Source of the DNA: Roseibacillus sp.
GTDB taxonomy: Bacteria; Verrucomicrobiota; Verrucomicrobiia; Verrucomicrobiales; Akkermansiaceae
Reading direction: 5' to 3'
DNA: 64,000 nucleotides
Assembly (NCBI GenBank): GCA_022448985.1
Contig: JAKVCR010000047.1
Coordinates: 1 to 64,000 of the forward strand
Every line of letters starts with the position of its first letter. Within the stretch, counting starts at the first letter, position 1. The notes beneath the pieces were generated by a model. The model searched no databases, had not been told where the DNA came from, and saw only the letters and a program-made list of their open reading frames with translations. Positions 11,268 to 20,158 of this stretch are shown piece after piece. A program made the translations under genes and the position numbers.

Positions 11268-12098
11268 ATGCTTGATGCCCACCATCACCTCTGGACCTAC
11301 GATCCAAAACAGTACCCCTGGATCACTCCCGACTCCGTCCTCGCCCGGGACTACCTCATCCCCGACCTGCTCGCGAATACAGATGCTGCCGGAGTATCCG
11401 GGACGGTGGCAGTTCAGGCTCGCCAGACCATCGAGGAATCCGACTGGCTTCTGGAACTCGCGGACGAGTGCGATCGCATCCAGGGCGTGGTAGGGTGGGT
11501 TCCCCTCGCCGATGGGAACGTGGAGGAACATCTCGACCGGTTGAGTAATCACCGCAAGTTCAAGGCCGTCCGGCACGTGGTGCAGGATGAACCGGACGAT
11601 CGCTTCATCCTGGGCACGGAATTCAACGAGGGGATCAGGAAGCTCCGCGACTACGGCCTGGCCTACGACATCCTCATCTTCCAGAAACATCTTCCTCCCA
11701 CCATCGAATTTGTCGATCGTCACCCCGACCAGCCCTTCATCATTGACCACATCGCCAAGCCAGTCATCCACAACGGCCGGATCGAAGACGAGTGGCGGGA
11801 TGGCATGGCCGCCCTCGCTGAAAGGGACAACGTTATCGCGGTCAAGATCAGCGGGATGGTCACCGAGGTGACCGACGAGGCGATCAGCGAGGCCACTCTC
11901 AAGAACTACTTCGACGAGTCACTCGAAATGTTCGGTGCCGGGCGCCTCTGTTTCGGCACCGACTGGCCTGTCTGCCTCCTGCGCATCGATTCCTACGCCC
12001 AGTGGGCCCACTCCGTCCGCGCCTACGTGGCCGAACTGAGCGTCGGGGAGCAGAATGCCATCCTGCACGAGACCTGCCAGCGTGCCTACAACCTGTAG
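11268..12098 (+). CDS. Amidohydrolase family 2, L-fuconolactonase/rhamnonolactonase-like
   Basis: Cytoplasmic TIM-barrel hydrolase of 276 aa (COG3618 type). Metal or active-site landmarks: DAHHHLW at the N-terminus, FIIDHIAKP in the centre and FGTDWPV near the C-terminus. Members hydrolyse sugar lactones such as L-fucono-1,5-lactone or L-rhamnono-1,4-lactone. It is the last gene of the operon starting at 8022 and probably opens the lactone made by the aldo/keto reductase. No dehydratase or aldolase for the resulting acid is present in the window, so the pathway is incomplete here. Confidence 0.85.
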   Translation: MLDAHHHLWTYDPKQYPWITPDSVLARDYLIPDLLANTDAAGVSGTVAVQARQTIEESDWLLELADECDRIQGVVGWVPLADGNVEEHLDRLSNHRKFKAVRHVVQDEPDDRFILGTEFNEGIRKLRDYGLAYDILIFQKHLPPTIEFVDRHPDQPFIIDHIAKPVIHNGRIEDEWRDGMAALAERDNVIAVKISGMVTEVTDEAISEATLKNYFDESLEMFGAGRLCFGTDWPVCLLRIDSYAQWAHSVRAYVAELSVGEQNAILHETCQRAYNL

Positions 12099-12139
12099 CG
12101 TAGAACCAGCCGGGCTATTCCCGCCCTCACCTTTACCAT

Positions 12140-15100
12140 TCAGGGACGAACCGGGTACCGAAAGGACTTGTCGGGGCGATCGGGTGGTGCCGGCATCCTG
12201 GGCGGATCCTCCTCAATCTTCTTCCGCAGGTAGACGAGCGCCGCCTCCAGTTGTGCGTCCCGCCCACGGAAGGTCTCATGTGGCAGGTTATCCACTACCA
12301 TGTCAGGCTCTACTCCTGATCCCTCGATGATCCAGGTACGATCAGAGGCGTAGACCCCGGTTTCCGGACTGCGTGCCATGCCGCCGTCAACCAGCCTGGT
12401 GGCAGCCCGCAGCCAGATTCCTCCTCCCCAGGTCCTGGTCCCGATCAGCGGACCCAGGCCGAGACGCCGGAACCCTTCCGAAAAGGCCTCGCCATCGGAA
12501 ATCGTATAGGCATCCACCAGCACAACCATGTGACCGTTGAAGGCAAATTGCATGTTGCCAAACGGTCGTCCGGTGCGGGTTTTCCAGTACATCCACGGCT
12601 TACGGCTGAGCCGCCCCAGAATCCAGCTGTCGATATTACCTCCATAATTCTGACGCATGTCGATGATGAGACCCTTCCGGTTGAAAACCGGGTAGTAGCC
12701 CTTCACGAACTCCGCATAGTTGGAAGCTGACATGCCCCGCATGTGAAAGTAGCCGATTTCTCCCTTCCCCTTCTCCTCGGTCTCCAGTCGCCGGGTGTAT
12801 TCCCAGTTGCTGGTCTTCAAGCTACGAAACCCGTTCACGCTGAGCGGCACCACGATGGAATTGCGCGTCCCCCCCACTCCAATCCGGTGCGATTCGAGGA
12901 GCACCTTCCGACCGGCCTTGTTCTTGAGAAGTGCGCCTATCTCCCGGACCGAAGCAGCGGACACGCCATCGACGGAGAGAATCACATCCCCTACCTGCAT
13001 CTCCACCCCGGCCTTGAGAAGTGGCCCCGCCTCCGCGGGATAGTCGGGGTCGGTTTCGTAAAGATGATCAATCCGGAACCCTTCCTCCGCCTTCGAGAAT
13101 TGCGCGCCCAGGTGACCGAGACTCGAGCCATCGGTGGCATCGCGGATATCACCCGAATAGATGTCCGTATGCATGGCCGAAAGCTCACCGACCATCTGGC
13201 CAATGAGATCATCAAGTTCCCAGCGACTGGTCAGACGCGGGAGAAGAGGCTCGTGCCTCCGGCGGGCTTCCTCCCAGTTCACCCGGTGCATCTTCGGGTC
13301 GTAAAAGTAGTCGCGGTGCATGCGCCAGGCATCCACGAACATCTGGCGCCACTCCTCCGCCGGGCTCACGCTGAGCGATAACCCGGCAAGATTGAGCTTG
13401 GCCTGGGTCGGATTGCTGGGCGCCTTCCCAGTGGCCGCAAAGACATAAAAGCTGTCACCCTTGCGCACCAGACAGGTCGTTCCGTCTCCGGAAAGCTCAA
13501 AGCCCCGGACATCGCTCATCACGGTGGTCCACTTATGCCTGGTGGTATCATTGGTGATGGGAAACGACACCAGCGACCACTTGCGACTCAGTGAAAGCGA
13601 AGAATAAAGACAGAAAAGATTACCCCGCGCTCTGGTAAGATAACGATAGTTGCTCGCTTCTACCGGCACCACCACCAACCGGCTCTCGATCCCGTCCAGG
13701 TTGATCTGGTCCGCCTTTTCCCCGCCCTCTTCCGATCCGGGCGGTTCCCCCTCATCCTTGGCCCGGAACGGAGAGCGTTGCCCGCCGATCAGGTCAAGGG
13801 CGAAGATCCCCGTGGTCTTGTCCAGAAGCGGCTCCGGTTGACGGGATCCCCAGGGCGATCCCTGCACCGAACGAAAGGTCCGGTCGGAAAGGAAGTAAAG
13901 CCACTTACCCCCTGGCCCGAAGGCCGGGCTGTAACTGTCCAGCCGCGCCGTGGTCACCGGCACGGGCCTTGTTTTCTTCTCGGTATCGTAAAGAAAGATT
14001 CGCTTCGTCTGGTTCTCCATGGTGTCTGCGAAGGCAATCCAGCGACTGTCCGGCGACCAGTTGAGATCGATGTAGTCCCACTCGTTGCCCTCCTCCGAGC
14101 GCGCAACTTCCCATTCGGTCCCACTGGCAAGGTCCCGCATCCACAGGACCTGGTCGCGATCAGTGTGGGCGAGCAGCTTGCCGTTCGGGGAGGGAATTCC
14201 ATCGTGTCGCATGGTCGTTCCCCCGGTCGTCATCTGCAGTGGCTCTCCAAGACCATCCGCAGATTGTCTCCAGAACTCCATCTCCCCGCTCTGATCGGAG
14301 AGATAGAACACATCCTCGGTTCCCGGCAGAAAGCGCAGATCCCGGGTGCGGCTCTCTGCCTTCTGTTTCAACCGGACCACGCGACCCGGCTTGACTGGCA
14401 CCACGTAGCCGCGCCCACGGACAGTGAGCCCCACCTGCTTGCCATCGTGTGAGAGGAACCAGGAGTTCAGATAGGACAATGGATTGCTCACCCAGCGTTC
14501 CCGTTTCTGGTCAAAGTCGGAGGCCAGGCGGATATCAAGTTTGTGGGCGGCATCCTGCGCCACGTCATGGATCCAGATGTCAGCCCTGTTGCGGAAAACG
14601 ATACGACCTTCGTGGAGCGAAGGAGAGAGCACGTCCCATCCCGCAAAGTCGGTGTGCTGCTTCAGGTCCTTCCCCTCCAGGTTCATCGACCAGAGGTTCA
14701 TCGTGCCATCACGATCGGTCGCAAAATAAAGGCGTTTCTTCCACACCATGGGAGCCCGGCTCGTCCCGTCGTAATCAGCGGTCAGGGCAACGGCCTCCTT
14801 GTCCCCTGTCCGGAACCGCCAGAGGTTCTCGATCAACCCCCCCCGGTAGCGCTTGGCAAAGCTTCCCTGCCGCGGCAGGCGGGTGAAGAACAGGGTCTCA
14901 CCATCATCGGCGAACTCCCCGTCACTGGCCTGCTCGAGGGGAAGCAGTCGCTTCCTGCCGTTTTCAACATCGAGAACCGCCAGCTGATGGGTATCCCGTA
15001 CCGCAAAGTACCAGGTGGCGTAGACCAGTTCGCGGTTGGACTTCCAGGAAACCGCCCGCGGCCCACGCCTCCCGCTGACTCCCTCATGGGTCAGGCGGGT

Positions 15101-15409
15101 TGGCCGGCCACCCTCCAACGGCATGAGGTAGATCTCATGGGTGCCGTCATAGGAAGCGGTGAAGGCCACCGTCTTCCCGTCCGGACTGATGCAGGGGAAC
15201 CGTTCGCGCTCAAGGTGGGTGGTGAGCCGCTGGGCCGTCCCACCCTGAACCGGAACCTTCCACAAATCGCTCTCGGCGTAGAATACCACCGTGTCCCCGT
15301 GCAGGGCCGGTTGCCGGTAATAGCCCAGCAAGCCATCCGCGCCGGAGACAGGCAGAGAGGATCCGGGCAGAGAGCACAGCACGATCGCTGCAAGCGCAAC
15401 TCGTCTCAT
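12140..15409 (-). CDS. Tricorn protease homologue (beta-propellers, PDZ, S41 peptidase core)
   Basis: About 1089 aa. A signal peptide (MRRVALAAIVLC) is followed by two WD40-like/TolB-like propeller regions (about the first 650 residues), a central helical segment, a PDZ domain (GDVILSVDG) and an S41 peptidase core. Ser is present in YTISDGEAFSE, the position of the tricorn nucleophile, and Glu in GVEPD. The segment corresponding to the SH dyad of archaeal tricorn reads SAMH, so only the His is kept. Start chosen at 15409 because it opens the signal peptide; an ATG 60 bases upstream adds an unlikely polar leader. The predicted location is periplasmic. It ends 42 bases from the convergent lactonase gene. 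Confidence 0.9.
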   Translation of the reverse strand: MRRVALAAIVLCSLPGSSLPVSGADGLLGYYRQPALHGDTVVFYAESDLWKVPVQGGTAQRLTTHLERERFPCISPDGKTVAFTASYDGTHEIYLMPLEGGRPTRLTHEGVSGRRGPRAVSWKSNRELVYATWYFAVRDTHQLAVLDVENGRKRLLPLEQASDGEFADDGETLFFTRLPRQGSFAKRYRGGLIENLWRFRTGDKEAVALTADYDGTSRAPMVWKKRLYFATDRDGTMNLWSMNLEGKDLKQHTDFAGWDVLSPSLHEGRIVFRNRADIWIHDVAQDAAHKLDIRLASDFDQKRERWVSNPLSYLNSWFLSHDGKQVGLTVRGRGYVVPVKPGRVVRLKQKAESRTRDLRFLPGTEDVFYLSDQSGEMEFWRQSADGLGEPLQMTTGGTTMRHDGIPSPNGKLLAHTDRDQVLWMRDLASGTEWEVARSEEGNEWDYIDLNWSPDSRWIAFADTMENQTKRIFLYDTEKKTRPVPVTTARLDSYSPAFGPGGKWLYFLSDRTFRSVQGSPWGSRQPEPLLDKTTGIFALDLIGGQRSPFRAKDEGEPPGSEEGGEKADQINLDGIESRLVVVPVEASNYRYLTRARGNLFCLYSSLSLSRKWSLVSFPITNDTTRHKWTTVMSDVRGFELSGDGTTCLVRKGDSFYVFAATGKAPSNPTQAKLNLAGLSLSVSPAEEWRQMFVDAWRMHRDYFYDPKMHRVNWEEARRRHEPLLPRLTSRWELDDLIGQMVGELSAMHTDIYSGDIRDATDGSSLGHLGAQFSKAEEGFRIDHLYETDPDYPAEAGPLLKAGVEMQVGDVILSVDGVSAASVREIGALLKNKAGRKVLLESHRIGVGGTRNSIVVPLSVNGFRSLKTSNWEYTRRLETEEKGKGEIGYFHMRGMSASNYAEFVKGYYPVFNRKGLIIDMRQNYGGNIDSWILGRLSRKPWMYWKTRTGRPFGNMQFAFNGHMVVLVDAYTISDGEAFSEGFRRLGLGPLIGTRTWGGGIWLRAATRLVDGGMARSPETGVYASDRTWIIEGSGVEPDMVVDNLPHETFRGRDAQLEAALVYLRKKIEEDPPRMPAPPDRPDKSFRYPVRP

Positions 15410-15651
15410 GAAGGGTGAAGGAGTAAGGGTGAAGGAACTGCCTCTATTTTCCCTCATTTGCCCCGTCATTCAATGCCCAATCCCTGAAAGCGGATTTGTC
15501 CGCACCAAGGCCAATCGGCTCCGGGAGCCTCCCTGAAGTTCCAGCCCCAATTCCCCGCGATTTACCACTTCTTCAACAAAATTGCCCAATAGATTAACCA
15601 AAACTCTGTTCCGGCGGCGGTGTTTCTATGGTATCCCCGCCCCACCCATCC

Positions 15652-17196
15652 ATGATTAGAATCTCTTTTCCCCTCCTCCTCCTTGGCATCACTGGCTCCC
15701 TGTCGGCCAAGGTCACCTTCAACGAGCACATCGCACCGCTCATCCATGAGAATTGCACCGGTTGTCACCGCCCCAGCCAGAGCGGCCCCTTCCAGCTCAT
15801 CAGTTACCGGGACGTGAAAAAGCGTGCCCTCACCATCGAAGACGTCCTCCTGGACCGCTACATGCCTCCTTGGAAACCGGTCAACAAGAACCTGCACTAC
15901 GCCAACGACCGGCGTCTCAGCGAGAAGGAGATCGATCTCTTCAGCGCGTGGGTGGAGGCAGGAACTCCCGAAGGCGATCCCCGCAAGGCTCCAAAGGCAC
16001 CAGAGTATCCCAGTGGCTGGTACCTCGGAAAACCCGATCTCGTGGTCAAGATGAAGGGGAAGTTCGAAGTTCCCGCCGACGGAAGGGATATCTATCGTTC
16101 TTTTGTCTTCCCGCTCCAACTCACCGAGGACAAGTGGGTCAAGGCCGTGGAACTTCGCCCCAGGGCCAAGTCTGCCGTCCACCATGCCCTCTTCTTCATT
16201 GATACCAATGGAGCGGCCCGGAAACTGGACGGTCGCGACGGCAAGGCCGGGATCAGCGGAATGGGGTTCCTCCGCCAGGCGGGCGGTATCACCGACCCGG
16301 CGGCAGCCTTCGGTGGAGGCAATGGGGGACTGGGCGGCCACGTCCCCGGTGCCACCCCGGCCAAGCTCCCCGGCGATCTCGCCATGTTTCTTCCCAAGGG
16401 TTCGGATGTCGTGATGCAGACCCATTTCCACCCCTCCGGAAAGAAGGAGGTGGAGGAGGCCGAACTGGCCCTTTACTTTGCCAAGGAGGCCCCCGAGGTG
16501 AATCTCGTCCCCATCCAGATTCCCCCCTTCTTCGGTGCCACCCGGGGCATCAATATTCCGGCGGGAGAACAGAACTACGTCGTGGAGGACAGCATCACTC
16601 TTCCTGTTCCGGTCAAGGCGGTCTCGGTCGGTGGCCATGCCCACTATATCTGCCGCTCCATGTCCATGACCGCCACCCTCCCGGGCGGCAAGGAGATCAG
16701 CCTGATGGACATCACGGACTGGGACCTCGACTGGCAGGACCGCTACCAGTTCAAGAAACCCCTCAATCTGCCGGCCGGAACCGTACTCAAGACCCGTCTG
16801 GTCTATGATAACTCAGCCAGCAACCCGGAAAACCCGAACAGTCCGCCCCGCCGCATCACCTGGGGCCAGGAATCTGATGACGAAATGGGCAGCGTCACCC
16901 TGATCGTCGTGCCGGAGGACAACAGCAAGATCAAGGCCATCACTGACGCCCAGCGCGGCCAGCTCATTGCCAGCGCCGCCCAGGCCATCCAGCAGGCCAG
17001 CCGGACCTTCCTCAACGTCAAGAACTACGATGAGGACGGCGACGGACTCATCCAGTATGAAGAGGTCCCGGGCCGGATGCGCTCCCGGATCTTCTCGCGT
17101 TTCGATACGAACGGTAACAAGATTCTCGACAAGGAAGAGCAGCCTGCGGTGCAGAAATACCTCGACTCCTTCCTCGGAGGATTCCGCCGGCGCTAG
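15652..17196 (+). CDS. Cytochrome c / copper type II monooxygenase-like / EF-hand fusion
   Basis: Exported protein of 514 aa. A signal peptide covers residues 1-19. A c-type heme site CTGCH lies at 35-39. The central domain has His-rich motifs of copper type II ascorbate-dependent monooxygenases: HHALFF (about 177), QTHFHPSG (about 256) and GHAHYIC (about 327). The C-terminus carries two EF-hand loops (DEDGDGLIQYEE about 463, DTNGNKILDKEE about 486). The start at 15652 is the Met that opens the signal peptide. The redoxin gene follows after 11 bases, so the two are probably one operon. Whether it hydroxylates a substrate is unknown. The combination of heme, copper and calcium sites in one chain is typical of PVC bacteria. 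Confidence 0.88.
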   Translation: MIRISFPLLLLGITGSLSAKVTFNEHIAPLIHENCTGCHRPSQSGPFQLISYRDVKKRALTIEDVLLDRYMPPWKPVNKNLHYANDRRLSEKEIDLFSAWVEAGTPEGDPRKAPKAPEYPSGWYLGKPDLVVKMKGKFEVPADGRDIYRSFVFPLQLTEDKWVKAVELRPRAKSAVHHALFFIDTNGAARKLDGRDGKAGISGMGFLRQAGGITDPAAAFGGGNGGLGGHVPGATPAKLPGDLAMFLPKGSDVVMQTHFHPSGKKEVEEAELALYFAKEAPEVNLVPIQIPPFFGATRGINIPAGEQNYVVEDSITLPVPVKAVSVGGHAHYICRSMSMTATLPGGKEISLMDITDWDLDWQDRYQFKKPLNLPAGTVLKTRLVYDNSASNPENPNSPPRRITWGQESDDEMGSVTLIVVPEDNSKIKAITDAQRGQLIASAAQAIQQASRTFLNVKNYDEDGDGLIQYEEVPGRMRSRIFSRFDTNGNKILDKEEQPAVQKYLDSFLGGFRRR

Positions 17197-17207
17197 CAAC
17201 TTCTGCG

Positions 17208-17804
17208 ATGCAACAGCTTTCCTGCATATTGCTGACGTTCCTCCTCCTCAGCCCCACGACCTGGGCCCAGTCGGTCCGGAAGCAGGCTCCCCTCAAGCTG
17301 GAAGATCTCCGCCTTGTGGATGTCACCGGCGTGACACATGAACCAGCCAGATCCAAGGGAGCTGTTGCAGTGGTCTTCGTTTACGTCGATACAACCTGCC
17401 CAATCGCCAATTTCTACCAGCCCACCCTGCGCCGCCTGGCCCGGGCCTTCGAGGCAAAGGGCATACGCTTCTTCCAGCTTCATCCTGACCCCGATGGGAA
17501 AAAGGAGGACCTCACCAGACACGCCGGTGAGTTCGAGGTCATCAGCCCTGTCATCCTCGACAACAAGCAGCGCTACGCGCGGCTTCACAAAGCCAAGGTG
17601 ACACCGGAAGCGCACGTCTATCTCCGGGACGGAACCTGTGTCTACCGTGGGCGCATTGACGACACCTACACGACCTACGGCAAGCGCAGGCCCAAGCCGA
17701 CCACCCACGACCTCAGGGACGCCCTCACCTCCATCCTTGCAGGAAGGAAGGTCGCCACCCCGGTCACCAGGGCTATCGGCTGCCAGATCCTGATCGAACC
17801 GTAG
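17208..17804 (+). CDS. Secreted redoxin/thioredoxin-fold protein
   Basis: A 198-aa AhpC/TSA-Redoxin-like protein with an N-terminal signal peptide (MQQLSCILLTFLLLSPTTWA). The sequence TTCPIANFY near residue 64 holds a single Cys where peroxiredoxins have the active-site Cys; the second Cys of a CxxC is absent. A later Cys is in GTCVYRG (about 145) and the C-terminus ends GCQIL. It follows the cytochrome/monooxygenase gene by 11 bases, and in related bacteria such redoxins are commonly paired with or fused to that family. That suggests a redox partner in the periplasm. Confidence 0.85.
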   Translation: MQQLSCILLTFLLLSPTTWAQSVRKQAPLKLEDLRLVDVTGVTHEPARSKGAVAVVFVYVDTTCPIANFYQPTLRRLARAFEAKGIRFFQLHPDPDGKKEDLTRHAGEFEVISPVILDNKQRYARLHKAKVTPEAHVYLRDGTCVYRGRIDDTYTTYGKRRPKPTTHDLRDALTSILAGRKVATPVTRAIGCQILIEP

Positions 17805-17818
17805 GACTTCCGGGTCCT

Positions 17819-18886
17819 TTACTTCTTGGGCAGGACCCAGATGTTCCGGTAAACGACCGGATTTCCGTGATTCTGCAGGAAGATCGGCCCCCCGAGTTCC
17901 GGTTTGAGCGGGCCCCCCACCGGAGCCGCCGTGGTATGGGTTTTTCCCATCTCCTGATCATCGTGAACCGTAACCCCGTTCAGCTTGACTGTCATGCGGG
18001 GCCACGCTGTCCGCTTGCCATCCTTATCAAACTTCGCGTGCGTGTATTCCACATCGTAGGTCTGCCAGCTCAGGGGAGGCAGGCACATGTTCAATTTGGA
18101 AGCGGCGATGGAGTAGATCCCCCCGCACTCATTCATGAGTCCTTCCAGGCCAAAGGAATCAAGAACCTGGGTCTCCCAGCGGCCCTGGTAGTAGACTCCG
18201 CTGTTGCCCCGTCCCTGGGAGCGTGAGTGGGGTCGGTAAGGCGTGCGAAACTCCACGTGAATGGTGCAGTCCCGGAAAAGCTTCGTACTGATCGCGTTGG
18301 TCGCACCCAGCAACCCGTCCGTGATCCTGCCGTTCTTCCAGTGATCGACATTACTGCCGTCAAAGAGGACCACCGCACCCGTGGGCGCCTTGGCGCCGAG
18401 GGTCGGGCTCTTCCGATCCACCTTCTTGAGAGCCATCCCCTTGCCACTCTTGGCCTTTATATTGAAAACACCGTCCGCAATCTCACCGCTGTATTCCTTG
18501 TGTCCTTCCGGTGGGAACTTGCGCGTGGCACTGAATTCCGTTCCTCCTCCGGCCATGTAGCGCTTCTTCCCCGAGGCTGCAACGAAGCCAGCCTTCCCTC
18601 CATCGAGTTTGCCATCCAGAAGGCTCTTGCCCTTGCCATCCCAACCTGCACCCGGAAGACCCCCCGGATACAGCACCGCATGGAAGTGGCCATTACCCAG
18701 CGCAATCACCTGGGCTCCCGCCCCCTTGGCGGCATATTCCCCCTGGATGACGAAATCAGGATCTTCCTTGGCCGCCTTCGCGGGATCGGTCCAGACCTTG
18801 TTGTTATCGGCGGCCTGCACAACTGCCAGGGCCGAGAGAGCAATCGATGCAGGGATAATGGAAAAGAGTGAAGCTGTTGTTTTCAT
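17819..18886 (-). CDS. DUF1080 family secreted protein (3-keto-disaccharide hydrolase domain), copy 1
   Basis: About 355 aa with a signal peptide (first 25 residues, ending AVVQA). The C-terminal DUF1080 concanavalin-like fold is marked by NSGVYYQGRWETQVLDSFG, NECGGIY and the terminal NHGNPVVYRNIWVLP. An N-terminal region, GAGAQVIALGNGHFHAVLYPG, is shared with the paralogue at 32910. DUF1080 proteins include 3-keto-glycoside hydrolases, so a carbohydrate substrate is likely but not shown. The start at 18886 opens the signal peptide; an upstream ATG at 19039 would add a non-homologous leader. It is convergent with the redoxin gene, 14 bases away. Confidence 0.9.
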   Translation of the reverse strand: MKTTASLFSIIPASIALSALAVVQAADNNKVWTDPAKAAKEDPDFVIQGEYAAKGAGAQVIALGNGHFHAVLYPGGLPGAGWDGKGKSLLDGKLDGGKAGFVAASGKKRYMAGGGTEFSATRKFPPEGHKEYSGEIADGVFNIKAKSGKGMALKKVDRKSPTLGAKAPTGAVVLFDGSNVDHWKNGRITDGLLGATNAISTKLFRDCTIHVEFRTPYRPHSRSQGRGNSGVYYQGRWETQVLDSFGLEGLMNECGGIYSIAASKLNMCLPPLSWQTYDVEYTHAKFDKDGKRTAWPRMTVKLNGVTVHDDQEMGKTHTTAAPVGGPLKPELGGPIFLQNHGNPVVYRNIWVLPKK

Positions 18887-19080
18887 GAGTGGTTCAATTC
18901 GAGACGTGATGAAGGCGTACGAACCGGAACTCGGAAAGCCCTTTATTTCACCAGGGACCCAGAACTGATCACCCTTCCATGCTACCCGGGAGGATCCACT
19001 CCTCCCTGAAGATAGCCCTGCCTTTTCCGATGCAGGCATCCACGGACCCGGGTTACCACCCCCCGGAACACAGCAACGGA

Positions 19081-19116
19081 GGAGACCTCGTCGCCGGAAT
19101 CTCCGGCGAAGTCTCC
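19081..19116. other. Two-tier inverted repeat (stem-loop) in an intergenic region
   Basis: Outer arms GGAGAC (19081-19086) and GTCTCC (19111-19116) enclose a perfect 8-bp inner stem TCGCCGGA / TCCGGCGA with a 3-base loop (19099-19101). The asymmetric internal loop is CTCG on one side and A on the other. It lies downstream of the thioredoxin-like gene (ends at 19168 on the minus strand) and about 195 bases upstream of the DUF1080 gene start. No T-run follows on either strand, so it is not a classical intrinsic terminator. It may act as an mRNA-stabilising structure or a protein-binding site. Confidence 0.5.
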
Positions 19117-19167
19117 CCCGTAAACAACGCCCCTCGATTGAAGGGAACGCGAAATTCGACCAGGATC

Positions 19168-19899
19168 CTAGTGGAACTCCCTTACTGCAACCTCCGCCTC
19201 TGTGACGCCCTTCTGCGCCTCCCCGATGCTCTTGTTGAACCCTTCGAACTTCTTGGTATTCTCCTCGGTCCTCTTGGGCCTGGTCTTCAACCAGTCATTG
19301 AGGGGTTTCTTGGCAACCTCGAGTTTTTTCTCGGCATCCCGTAATTCTGCAATGGCAGCCTTGTAGGCCTCTGCCTTGTCAGGGTTGGCCTTCAGGAAGG
19401 CCTCGATGGACCCGGCGCTCATCAGCGCCACCCCCTTGAACTCGTCAATAAAGGTCGAGGGCGTCTTGTCTCTTCCCGCACCCAGTTGTCCGAGCTTGGT
19501 CTTTCCATCGTTATCGAGCACGACGTAAGTCGGAAAACCCCGCACCCCGAACTGCTCTTGCAGCTTTTCATTACGCTCCACGTACTTCTCGGGAACGATT
19601 GATTTGTCCCGGGGAAAGTCGAGGGTCACCAGCAGCACATTTTCCTTCGCATAGGCCTTCCAGACCTCCTCCGCAAAAACCTTCTCGTCCATCAACTTGC
19701 ACCAGCCACACCAGTCCGAGCCGGTGAAGTTGAGCATGAGGGGAAGTTTCTTCTCACCCGCCAGCTTGACCGCGGCATCATAGTCCATGGTCCACACCCC
19801 CACCTTGGCGCCTTCAAGCTCAACCTTGTCGGCCGCCTGCGCATTCATCACCAAGGCGCCCATCGCCAGGCCCGTCATTGTTCTTTTTAGAAGCTTCAT
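19168..19899 (-). CDS. Secreted thioredoxin-like protein (Thioredoxin_7 type) with helical tail
   Basis: Protein of 243 aa with a signal peptide (MKLLKRTMTGLAMGALVMNA), a thioredoxin fold with active site Cys64-Gly-Trp-Cys67 (SDWCGWCKLM), the cis-Pro loop GFPTYVV, and a Lys/Glu-rich helical C-terminal tail (about 160-243) likely to form a coiled coil. Predicted to be a periplasmic disulfide reductase or thiol chaperone. The start at 19899 opens the signal peptide; a longer in-frame leader to 20100 is not family-like. Its neighbours are heme proteins with CxxCH sites, so a role in keeping heme-attachment cysteines reduced is conceivable. Confidence 0.85.
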   Translation of the reverse strand: MKLLKRTMTGLAMGALVMNAQAADKVELEGAKVGVWTMDYDAAVKLAGEKKLPLMLNFTGSDWCGWCKLMDEKVFAEEVWKAYAKENVLLVTLDFPRDKSIVPEKYVERNEKLQEQFGVRGFPTYVVLDNDGKTKLGQLGAGRDKTPSTFIDEFKGVALMSAGSIEAFLKANPDKAEAYKAAIAELRDAEKKLEVAKKPLNDWLKTRPKRTEENTKKFEGFNKSIGEAQKGVTEAEVAVREFH

Positions 19900-20158
19900 T
19901 ACTGTCTGAATTGGTTTCGATATTTGATAGGACGGACCAAACGGGACTATTATTCTCGCAATTTCCGCCTTGTTGAGTCCCCGGGCGTTACGCCGGGAGA
20001 TACCCCATGACAAGCCCGAACTGGGTGGCACCCGTGGATTCTCCTGATCCTTCGTTCGAAAATCACCTCCCCAACCCGGTCGACCGGCTTGAGGATACAT
20101 CCATGCTCAACCGCCTTTTCCACTGGGGGAAACGCTCCACTCCCTGCAGCAATGCCGC

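Noticed and set aside
13130-13250. Inactive tricorn protease because the SH dyad reads MH
   Set aside because: The nucleophile Ser, the His and the Glu are present. I believe bacterial homologues vary at the residue before the His, so loss of activity cannot be claimed.
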